Part shown: in pieces, positions 12,988-18,652 of the stretch
Position numbering within the stretch: position 1 is the first letter of the stretch
How the letters are laid out: each line of letters starts with the position of its first letter
Assembly (NCBI GenBank): GCA_964557715.1
Contig: CAZLAP010000008.1
Span: forward strand, 1-19,626
Source of the DNA: CAZLAP01 sp964557715
Lineage (GTDB): Bacteria; Patescibacteriota; Minisyncoccia; Minisyncoccales; RBG-13-42-11
Direction: 5' to 3'
Length of the DNA stretch: 19,626 nucleotides
Translations under genes and position numbers: made by a program
The notes under the pieces: model-generated
Database searches by the model: none
The model's input: the letters and a program-made list of their open reading frames with translations, nothing else
What the model was told of the DNA's origin: nothing

Positions 12988-13461
12988 ATGGAGGAAAAAA
13001 ATTTTTATCTGACTAAAGAAGGATTAGAAAGAATTAAAAGAGAGTTTAATACTCTTAAAGAGCTGAAATTTGCCAAAGTAAAGGGAGAGTCTCCCAAAAT
13101 TTTACATTCTGAAGATTTGGACCCTGAATATCTTGCCTTTCAGGAAGATATGAATTTTCTGGAAACAAGAATTATTGAACTTGAAAACGTTATAAGGAAC
13201 ACTGAGTTAATAAAGCCTCCCGGCAAAGAAAAGCAAAATATTGTTGACTTAGGGGCAACTGTTTTGGTTGAAGTGGGTGGCCAGAAAGATGAATTTACCG
13301 TTATCGGCTCTTTGGAGGCAAATCCTTCTTTAGGAAAGATTTCCAACGAATCGCCGGTGGGCAAGGCTTTGCTTGGCCGTAAAGTCGGCGAGGCGGTTGT
13401 TGTTTCTTCTCCTATCCAGACAATTTATAAAATTAAAAAAATAAAATACAGAGTCAGTTAA
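12988..13461 (+). CDS. greA: Transcription elongation factor GreA/GreB family
   Basis: Rescues backtracked RNA polymerase by stimulating transcript cleavage. 157 residues: an N-terminal coiled coil beginning FYLTKEGLERIKREFNTLKEL and a C-terminal FKBP-like domain with VDLGATVLVEV, DEFTVIGSLEANPSLGKIS and ESPVGKALLGRKVGEAVVV, all hallmark GreA motifs. In typical GreA the coiled-coil tip reads GDLSENAEY with catalytic Asp and Glu; here it is HSEDLDPEYLAFQEDM (40-55), shorter but still acidic, so cleavage activity is plausible but not assured. It may be a specialised Gre homologue. It is preceded by the attenuator-like leader and followed by a strong terminator, forming a single-gene unit. The ATG lies just after the terminator T run; no Shine-Dalgarno precedes it. 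Confidence 0.9.
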   Translation: MEEKNFYLTKEGLERIKREFNTLKELKFAKVKGESPKILHSEDLDPEYLAFQEDMNFLETRIIELENVIRNTELIKPPGKEKQNIVDLGATVLVEVGGQKDEFTVIGSLEANPSLGKISNESPVGKALLGRKVGEAVVVSSPIQTIYKIKKIKYRVS

Positions 13462-13481
13462 GTTTGGCATTTTGTTGCCAG

Positions 13482-13506
13482 AGAGGGGGAATTCCCCCTC
13501 TTTTTT
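13482..13506 (+). terminator. Intrinsic terminator of greA
   Basis: Palindrome AGAGGGGG (13482-13489), AATT, CCCCCTCT (13494-13501), then a T run to 13506. Confidence 0.92.
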
Positions 13507-13518
13507 ATTTGGCCGGGT

Positions 13519-13524
13519 TATGAT
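13519..13524 (+). promoter_or_regulatory. -10 element of the HD/MFS/polX operon
   Basis: TATGAT at 13519-13524, 12 bases before ATG 13537, predicts a leader of about 6 bases. No -35 is recognisable; the expected position lies in the greA terminator stem. Confidence 0.45.
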
Positions 13525-13536
13525 AAATTAAGACCA

Positions 13537-14172
13537 ATGAAGGACATTGTTAATTTTTTAATTGATATCGGGAAATTGAAAAAAATGAAACGGCGGGGAT
13601 GGGTATTAAGAAGGATAAAAGATCCTGAAACAATTGCTGCTCATACTTTTCGCCTGGCAATAATGGCTTGGCTTTTGTCTTGCAGAAAAAAACTTGATAT
13701 TAATAAAATTTTTAAGATGTGTTTAATGCACGACCTTTGTGAAGTTTTCGCCGGAGATACTACTCCCTACGATGATATTTTGCCTAAGGATAAAAAACAA
13801 TGGAAAAAAATTTTAAATAAGTGGCCCAGACTTTCAAAAAAAGAAAAAGAAAAAGTTTTTTTAAAAAAATACAAAAAGGAATATGAAAGTCTCAAGAAAT
13901 TGATTGCCGGTTTGCCGTTAAACTTAAAGAACGAAATGAGGAATTTGTGGAATGATTATGAAAAAGGATTGACGCTGGAAGGAAGATTTGTCCGCCAGCT
14001 GGACCGCGTAGAGAATTTATTGCAGGCTTTGGAATACTGGAAAGAGAAAAAACAATTTGCCATTGGTCCTTGGTGGGTGCAAATAGAAGAATTAATAGAC
14101 GACCCTCTTCTTTTGGAATTTATGAGCATTTTGGATCAAAAATTTCATCCCAAGATAAAAAATAAAAAATAA
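13537..14172 (+). CDS. HD-domain phosphohydrolase (YfbR/HDDC2-like 5'-deoxynucleotidase)
   Basis: 211-residue HD protein. The metal-binding H...HD...D set is ETIAAHTFRLAIMAWLL (His36), MHDLCEVFAGDTTP (His65, Asp66, with Glu69 and the GDxxP turn) and FVRQLDRVENLLQALEYW (Asp156). This combination, with the Glu and GDxTP after the HD pair, is characteristic of the YfbR/HDDC2 branch, whose characterised members dephosphorylate deoxynucleoside 5'-monophosphates. A role in nucleotide-pool control or salvage is inferred; the exact substrate is not readable. It starts an operon with a half MFS transporter (stop and start overlap as TAATG at 14170-14174) and polX. Confidence 0.85.
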   Translation: MKDIVNFLIDIGKLKKMKRRGWVLRRIKDPETIAAHTFRLAIMAWLLSCRKKLDINKIFKMCLMHDLCEVFAGDTTPYDDILPKDKKQWKKILNKWPRLSKKEKEKVFLKKYKKEYESLKKLIAGLPLNLKNEMRNLWNDYEKGLTLEGRFVRQLDRVENLLQALEYWKEKKQFAIGPWWVQIEELIDDPLLLEFMSILDQKFHPKIKNKK

Positions 14173-14807
14173 TGCCCATTTTAAACAAAGTAATTAAAAC
14201 TTTAATTTTTTCCGATTTTCTGCTTCAATCCGGCTGGGGCTTGATAGGGCCTATTTTCGCCATATTTATAACCCAGCAAATTTATGGAGGAAGTCTAGTG
14301 GCGGTTGGTTTTATTGCCGCCACTTATTGGTTTTTTAAATCAGCTGTTCAGCCTTTTATCGCTCATTTTCTTGATGTGAAAAAAGGAGAAAAAGATGATT
14401 TTAAATTTTTAATCTACGGTTTGTTTTTGGCGAACTTAATTCCTTTAGTCTATATTTTTTCCAGTCAGCTTTGGCACATTTTTTTATTGGAAGCAATCAG
14501 GGGAACGGCTATGGCTTGCGTTGTGCCAAGCTGGTCCGGTATTTTTACCAGGCATATTAATAAGGGTTGGGAAGCTTTTTCCTGGAGCATTGAAAGTACC
14601 GGAGTTGGCTTTGCCGCCGCTTTTTCCGCCGCTTTCGGCGGCATGCTGGCAGCCTTTTTAGGATTTAAAGCGGTTTTCTTTTTGGTTGGGGTTTTCGGTC
14701 TATCGGCTTCTTCTTTTTTGTTTTTAATACGCAGACAATTGATTGTCGCTAAAAAGCAATTTAAGCCCGAATTTCCGCCGAGCGAAAAACCAAAAAGCCA
14801 ATTTTAA
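14172..14807 (+). CDS. Six-helix half-size MFS-like transporter
   Basis: 211 residues with six hydrophobic segments, roughly 8-33, 42-63, 77-97, 99-120, 142-165 and 166-186, then a polar tail (VAKKQFKPEFPPSEKPK). The order, the AVQPFIAHFLDVKKGEKDD loop between helices 2 and 3 (the MFS cytoplasmic loop position) and the small-residue pattern of helices 4-6 match the N-terminal half of a major facilitator protein. Classical MFS proteins have 12 helices, about 400 residues. No second half follows: the next frame is polX. It might work as a homodimer, be an old truncation still read in frame, or be an independent six-helix family. The substrate is unknown. Confidence 0.7.
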   Translation: MPILNKVIKTLIFSDFLLQSGWGLIGPIFAIFITQQIYGGSLVAVGFIAATYWFFKSAVQPFIAHFLDVKKGEKDDFKFLIYGLFLANLIPLVYIFSSQLWHIFLLEAIRGTAMACVVPSWSGIFTRHINKGWEAFSWSIESTGVGFAAAFSAAFGGMLAAFLGFKAVFFLVGVFGLSASSFLFLIRRQLIVAKKQFKPEFPPSEKPKSQF

Positions 14808-14811
14808 AAGA

Positions 14812-16536
14812 ATGGCTAAAAATCAAAAACTGGCCAAAATATTTTCTGAAATAGCGGATTATTTGGAGATGGACGAAGTGGCTTTTAAGCCGTATGCTTA
14901 TCAGAAAGCAGCTGTTATTTTAGCGTCTTTGGAAAAGGACGTTCAAAAAATTTATGAAAAAAAAGGCTTGAAGGGTCTTGAGAAAATTCCCGGAGTGGGC
15001 AAAAGCATCGCCGAAAAGATTGAAGAATATTTGAAAACCGGAAAAATTAAATATTACGATGAATTTAAGAAAAAATTGCCCATTGATTTGGAAGAAATAA
15101 TCAAAGTTGAAGGAGTCGGACCTAAAAAAGCAAAATACCTTTATCAAAAATTAGGCATTAAGAACTTGGAAAATTTGGAGAAAGCGGCCAAAAAGCGCAA
15201 AATCGCCTCTTTGCCCGGCTTTGGCGAGAAAACCGAAAAAAATATTTTGGAAGGCATTGTTTTTTTAAAAAAAAGCAAAGGCAGGTTTCTTTTGGGAGAA
15301 ATTTTACCCGAAATAAAAGAGATATTGGCTAAGCTGAAAAGAATAAAAGAAGTTGAGCAAATTGATGCAGCCGGCTCTGTCAGGAGAATGAAAGAAACTG
15401 TCGGCGACGTTGACATTTTGATTACAGCTAAAGATCCTGAAAAAATAATGGATTTTTTCGTTAAGTTGCCGGGAATAACCAAAATTTGGATGAAAGGCCC
15501 GACTAAGTCTTCAGTCAGAATGGAACAGGGTTTTAATGTTGATTTAAGGGTGGTTAAAGAGAAAAGTTACGGTTCGGCTCTTCAATATTTTACAGGTTCC
15601 AGAGAGCACAATATTGTTACCAGAAGGATTGCCATGGAAAAGGGTTTAAAGCTTTCCGAATACGGGCTTTTCAGAGGAAAGAGAATGATTGCCGGCTGGA
15701 GCGAATCAGGCGTTTACAAAGCCTTAGGTCTTATTTGGATTGAACCGGAATTAAGAGAAAACCAGGGAGAGATTGAAGCGGCTTTAAAAGGAAGAATACC
15801 CAAGTTAATCGGTTTTAACGATATCAGGGGTGATTTGCACTGCCATTCAAATTGGGACGGGGGAAAAGACTCTGTTGAAGAGCTGGCCGAAGCCGCTCAA
15901 GAGATGGGCTACGATTATATCGGCATAGCTGATCATACGAAATTTTTAAAAATTGAGAACGGCCTGGACGAGAAAAGGCTGGCGCAAAGAGACAGGGAAA
16001 TAGACAAGCTTAATTCAAGAAACAATTCAGGATTTCGCACACTAAAAGGGTGTGAGGCAAATATCTTAAATGATGGCTCAATTGATATTAAAGATGAAGC
16101 GTTAAAAAAATTGGATTATGTCATAGCCGGCGTTCACTCCAGTTTCAAAATGAGAAAAGCAGAAATGACAGAGAGAATTATCAGGGCGATGAAAAATCCT
16201 AACGTTGATATCATTTCCCATCCAACTGGCAGAATTTTGAAAAGGAGAGATGAATATCAAATTGATTTTGATAAAATTTTAAGAGCGGCAAAACAATACA
16301 AGGCAATTTTAGAAATAAACGCTTTTCCTCAAAGACTGGATTTAAGAGATAAAAATATCAAAAAAGCCAAGGAGGCAGGCGTAAAGATGGCGATAAACAG
16401 CGATTCGCACGAAAAATCCCATTTAAAGTTTATGGAATTGGGTATAGCTCAAGCCAGAAGAGGCTGGGCGGAAAAAAAAGACATTATCAATGTTCAGCCT
16501 TTGGAAAAATTATTAAAATATTTTAACAGCATTTAG
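14812..16536 (+). CDS. polX: DNA polymerase X family with PHP domain
   Basis: Gap-filling repair polymerase with an attached PHP exonuclease/phosphoesterase. The frame is open from 14743, but ATG 14812 (MAKNQKLAKIFSEIADYLEM), four bases after the previous stop, fits the family start and gives 574 residues, typical for bacterial PolX. Order: 8-kDa-like and helix-hairpin-helix region (LEKIPGVGKSIAEKI, VEGVGPKKAKYLY), palm with GSVRRMKETVGDVDILI (Asp199, Asp201) and GFNVDLRVV (Asp244), then FTGSREHN. The PHP domain holds DLHCHSNWDGG (from 341), IADHTK, GCEANI, AGVHSSF, SHPTGR, EINAFPQRLDL and NSDSHEKSH. All metal ligands appear intact, so both activities are expected. With MutM and EndoQ it suggests base excision repair in this genome. 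Confidence 0.95.
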   Translation: MAKNQKLAKIFSEIADYLEMDEVAFKPYAYQKAAVILASLEKDVQKIYEKKGLKGLEKIPGVGKSIAEKIEEYLKTGKIKYYDEFKKKLPIDLEEIIKVEGVGPKKAKYLYQKLGIKNLENLEKAAKKRKIASLPGFGEKTEKNILEGIVFLKKSKGRFLLGEILPEIKEILAKLKRIKEVEQIDAAGSVRRMKETVGDVDILITAKDPEKIMDFFVKLPGITKIWMKGPTKSSVRMEQGFNVDLRVVKEKSYGSALQYFTGSREHNIVTRRIAMEKGLKLSEYGLFRGKRMIAGWSESGVYKALGLIWIEPELRENQGEIEAALKGRIPKLIGFNDIRGDLHCHSNWDGGKDSVEELAEAAQEMGYDYIGIADHTKFLKIENGLDEKRLAQRDREIDKLNSRNNSGFRTLKGCEANILNDGSIDIKDEALKKLDYVIAGVHSSFKMRKAEMTERIIRAMKNPNVDIISHPTGRILKRRDEYQIDFDKILRAAKQYKAILEINAFPQRLDLRDKNIKKAKEAGVKMAINSDSHEKSHLKFMELGIAQARRGWAEKKDIINVQPLEKLLKYFNSI

Positions 16537-16555
16537 ATTATTGAAAAAAACAACA

Positions 16556-16694
16556 ATAGGGCTTGTGTTTCAGCAAAGAAGATGAATCTTCTTTTTTAAA
16601 CGAATCCCGTTTACGGGATGAAGTTAGAAAAGAGAACGAAGTTCTCTTTGATCCCTTCGCTACCGCTCGGGTCTCGGAGGAAGCACAAGCCTAT
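16556..16694. other. Multi-hairpin element between convergent polX and rplT
   Basis: This gap of about 160 bases is almost entirely self-complementary. An outer stem pairs 16556-16571 with 16680-16694 (15 pairs, one bulged G, one G-U). Inside are AAAGAAGA/TCTTCTTT (16575-16594), ATCCCG/CGGGAT (16604-16619), AAAGAGAAC/GTTCTCTTT with a GAA loop (16629-16649), and a weaker GATCCC/GGGTC arm (16650-16673). T-rich runs follow on both strands (plus after 16695; minus below 16550). It may be a bidirectional terminator, a small structured RNA or a mobile palindromic repeat. I see no reading frame, and its direction is unknown. Confidence 0.6.
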
Positions 16695-16700
16695 ATTTTT

Positions 16701-17045
16701 TTATTTAACTTTTTCTATTATTTTCTCAAATATTTGCGGATGGTTTTGCGCAAGTTGAGAAAGGATTTTTCGATCAAGCTCTATTTTGTTTTTTTTCAAA
16801 GCATTAATGAATTTGCTGTAAGAAATATCGTGTTGTCGGCAAAGAGCATTGATCTTAATCTGCCAGAGTTTTCTGAACTCTCTTTTTTTCGTTTTCCTGT
16901 CGCGATAGGAATATTGCCAGGCATGATAAAGCGCTTCTTTGGCTTGCCTGTATTTTGTTTTCCTTCCCCATTTAAAACCCTTAGCTTGTTTTAAAAGCTT
17001 TTTTCTTCTTTTGTGGGCGATTTTTCCACGCTTAACTCTAACCAT
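16701..17045 (-). CDS. rplT: 50S ribosomal protein L20
   Basis: 114 residues starting MVRVKRGKIAHKRRKKLLKQ, the diagnostic L20 N-terminus; the long basic helix AKGFKWGRKTKYRQAKEALY binds 23S rRNA and is needed for early 50S assembly, and the globular end carries LWQIKINALCRQHDISYSKF. Length is typical. It is the last gene of infC-rpmI-rplT, 11 bases after rpmI. In E. coli and B. subtilis L20 represses its own operon through a leader RNA. No such structure is obvious between tmRNA and infC here, so regulation may differ. The multi-hairpin element lies directly downstream. Confidence 0.98.
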   Translation of the reverse strand: MVRVKRGKIAHKRRKKLLKQAKGFKWGRKTKYRQAKEALYHAWQYSYRDRKTKKREFRKLWQIKINALCRQHDISYSKFINALKKNKIELDRKILSQLAQNHPQIFEKIIEKVK

Positions 17046-17056
17046 AATAGTGTGCT

Positions 17057-17248
17057 CTAATTTATTTTATTGGCTTTTTTGATTCTTTTGATTTCGCCTT
17101 TAGAAAGTCTGTTTTGTTTTCTATTTTGCCTGATTTTTTTGCTCTTTTTTTTGGCGCGGAAATGATTAAGGCCGGTTTTCCTTTTAAGAACTTTGCCGGT
17201 CTTGCTGGTTTTAAAGCGTTTTGCGATTGATTTTCTTGTTTTTGTCAT
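17057..17248 (-). CDS. rpmI: 50S ribosomal protein L35
   Basis: 63 residues, starting MTKTRKSIAKRFKTSKTGKV and continuing LKRKTGLNHFRAKKKSKKIR, the standard L35 pattern (KTRKAxAKRFKxTGTGKxKR...HxxxxKSxK...R). It is extremely basic and normal in length. It sits between infC and rplT with gaps of 5 and 11 bases, the near-universal operon order infC-rpmI-rplT, so it is certainly co-transcribed with both. Confidence 0.97.
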   Translation of the reverse strand: MTKTRKSIAKRFKTSKTGKVLKRKTGLNHFRAKKKSKKIRQNRKQNRLSKGEIKRIKKANKIN

Positions 17249-17253
17249 TTGAT

Positions 17254-17769
17254 TTATTCTTTTTTATCCCTGCTTATTATCATTGTAAGGCTTCTTGCTT
17301 CTTTTTTCAGTTCCCGTTCAACTTTTATAGGCATAATTTCTTTTAAAATTTCTAAAAATTTTTCTATTTTTTCTTTAGCGAAATCCTGAAGATATTTTTG
17401 CCTGCCCCTCAAAAGCAAATCTATTTTTACTTTATCTTCTCTTTTTAAGAATTTTTCCGCCTGGCGAACTTTAGTTTCCAGGTCATGCAAAGAAATATTG
17501 AACGTTAATCTGATTCCCTTTAATTCTCCGCCTTTGTGTTTATGGGCTGTTTTTTCTTTTTTTTCTTCCAGATAAAGGTATTTTCCGTAATCTCCCAATT
17601 TGCAGACAGGTGGTTTCACTTTTTCCGTTACCTGAATTAAATCCAATTTGCGCTCTATGGCAAACTGGGCTGCCTGCTCAAACGGCACAATTCCCAATTG
17701 TTTGCCGTTTTCATCTATCAGCCGAACCTCTTTTGCTCTTATTTGATTATTGACCAATGGTCTTTTCAA
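17254..17769 (-). CDS. infC: Translation initiation factor IF-3
   Basis: Binds the 30S subunit, keeps subunits apart and checks the start codon and initiator tRNA. 171 residues with the N-domain VNNQIRAKEVRLIDENGKQL and LDLIQVTEKVKPPVCKLGDYGKYLY, a charged linker, and the C-domain KGIRLTFNISLHDLETKV, FLKREDKVKIDLLLRGRQ. The first codon is TTG (17769-17767): an in-frame TAA lies four codons upstream and no ATG exists before the conserved region. A non-ATG start is a known hallmark of infC (AUU in E. coli), where IF3 discriminates against its own message, so self-repression is inferred. Only 34 bases separate it from the tmRNA 3' end, suggesting co-transcription with smpB-ssrA. Confidence 0.96.
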   Translation of the reverse strand: MKRPLVNNQIRAKEVRLIDENGKQLGIVPFEQAAQFAIERKLDLIQVTEKVKPPVCKLGDYGKYLYLEEKKEKTAHKHKGGELKGIRLTFNISLHDLETKVRQAEKFLKREDKVKIDLLLRGRQKYLQDFAKEKIEKFLEILKEIMPIKVERELKKEARSLTMIISRDKKE

Positions 17770-17803
17770 AGATAGATTTTAATTAAATTAATTTTTTAAT
17801 AAG

Positions 17804-18160
17804 TGGAGGTGGGGAGGGCGAACTCCCGTCCGGAGATTTCACTAAAATATTTCTACAGATATAGCCTATTTTAGCTTTCAAAACGCTGAATTTAAAACAG
17901 GCAAAATTTCAGCATTTTTAGTTCCTTATTTTCGGCAATTGCCCGGAACTTGACAATTGCTTATCTCGAATTCTTTGACACCTGTTTTATCCTATCGAGA
18001 ATCAGACGAACAGATGGCTTACTGTTTATGCGTAAGCGGGAGCAAGCTTTGGGCTTGCGAATAAGTTGGCACTTATTTTTTTCGCCGGGAGTTTTATGAG
18101 ATTCCGGCGCGCTCAATCTGCCTATTTCAGCGAAAATTTCCGTCTAATCGCTTCACCCCC
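17804..18160 (-). ncRNA. ssrA: Transfer-messenger RNA (tmRNA)
   Basis: 357-base tmRNA that rescues stalled ribosomes with SmpB. Acceptor: 5' GGGGGTG (18160-18154) with CACCTCC (17811-17805) and discriminator A (17804); CCA is not encoded. Helix P2 pairs GGAAATTTTCGCTGAAATA (from 18142) with the bases before CTCCGGAC near the 3' end, including G-U pairs. Pseudoknot 1: CGCCGG/CCGGCG crossed by TGAG/CTCA. After it comes AAAAAATAAGT and then the resume codon GCC, aligned with E. coli AAAAAATAGTC-GCA. The tag reads ANLFASPKLAPAYA then TAA. It lies immediately downstream of, and overlaps, smpB. The T arm GGGAG/CTCCC encloses only six bases (TTCGCC), one fewer than usual, and the D-arm segment TTAGAC replaces the usual TTCGAC. 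Confidence 0.93.
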
Positions 18161-18602
18161 GTAATTTCAATTCTTTTTCTATTTCTCTTTTTATATCTCG
18201 TTTTTTAATTAACTCTCTTTTATCTGCTTTTTTTCTTCCTTTTCCGGTTCCGAATTCAAGCTTTATTTTAGCGTTTTTAGTATACACCCTTAAGGGGATT
18301 AAAGTCAATCCTTTTTCTTTTGATTTTCCGATAAGGGCTTTAATAGTTTTTTTCTTTAAAAGAAGCTTTCTAAAGCGTTCGGGTTCGTAATCTTGTGGAG
18401 CGTTTTTCGGCTGATAAGGAGGGATTTTCGCTCCCACCCAGAATAATTCTTCGTTTTTGACTACAACATAAGAGCCGGCCAGATTTACTCCTCTGGTTTT
18501 TATTGATTTGACTTCTTGTCCTTGCAGAGCTATTCCCGCTTCAAATTTATCCAGTATATTATAATCAAAATACGCTTTTTTGTTTTCAGCCAATATTTTC
18601 AT
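18153..18602 (-). CDS. smpB: SsrA-binding protein SmpB
   Basis: 149-residue partner of tmRNA that carries it to stalled ribosomes and mimics the missing codon-anticodon helix. Family motifs: KAYFDYNILDKFEAGIALQG and QEVKSIKTRGVNLAGSYV (core barrel), LFWVGAKIPPYQ, ERFRKLLLKKKTIKALIG, LTLIPLRVYTKNAKIKLEFG, GKGRKKADKRELIKKRDIKR and the helical C-terminal tail. Its last codons (CGG GGG TGA) coincide with the 5' strand of the tmRNA acceptor stem: the stop TGA is 18155-18153 and the tmRNA starts at 18160. It is transcribed from a promoter facing away from argS, probably as smpB-ssrA with infC-rpmI-rplT behind. Confidence 0.97.
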   Translation of the reverse strand: MKILAENKKAYFDYNILDKFEAGIALQGQEVKSIKTRGVNLAGSYVVVKNEELFWVGAKIPPYQPKNAPQDYEPERFRKLLLKKKTIKALIGKSKEKGLTLIPLRVYTKNAKIKLEFGTGKGRKKADKRELIKKRDIKREIEKELKLRG

Positions 18603-18620
18603 AAGTTTAAGCTTTCTTTA

Positions 18621-18649
18621 AGTTTAGCAGAAAATATGATAGTCTGAAA
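18621..18649 (-). promoter_or_regulatory. Promoter of smpB-ssrA
   Basis: Minus strand extended -10 TGcTAAACT with TAAACT at 18626-18621, weak -35 TTTCAG at 18649-18644, spacer 17. Start near 18614, about 12 bases before the smpB ATG. It overlaps the argS -10, so the two divergent promoters may compete. Confidence 0.5.
18635..18640 (+). promoter_or_regulatory. -10 element of argS
   Basis: TATGAT at 18635-18640, 12 bases before ATG 18653, giving a predicted leader of about 6 bases. No clear -35. Same sequence and distance as before the HD gene at 13537. Confidence 0.45.
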
Positions 18650-18652
18650 ATA

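Noticed and set aside
16563..16994. 143-residue plus-strand frame across the multi-hairpin element and rplT
   Set aside because: It is the antisense shadow of rplT plus palindromic DNA; no family resemblance and no promoter or ribosome binding site.
17770..17803. L20-type autoregulatory leader before infC
   Set aside because: Only 34 AT-rich bases lie between the tmRNA 3' end and infC, too short for the known L20-binding leader structures.
18018..18090. Longer tmRNA tag starting at GCG (AKKISANLF...)
   Set aside because: The frame is the same, but alignment of the AAAAAATA stretch with the E. coli region before the resume codon places the first tag codon at GCC, four codons after that.
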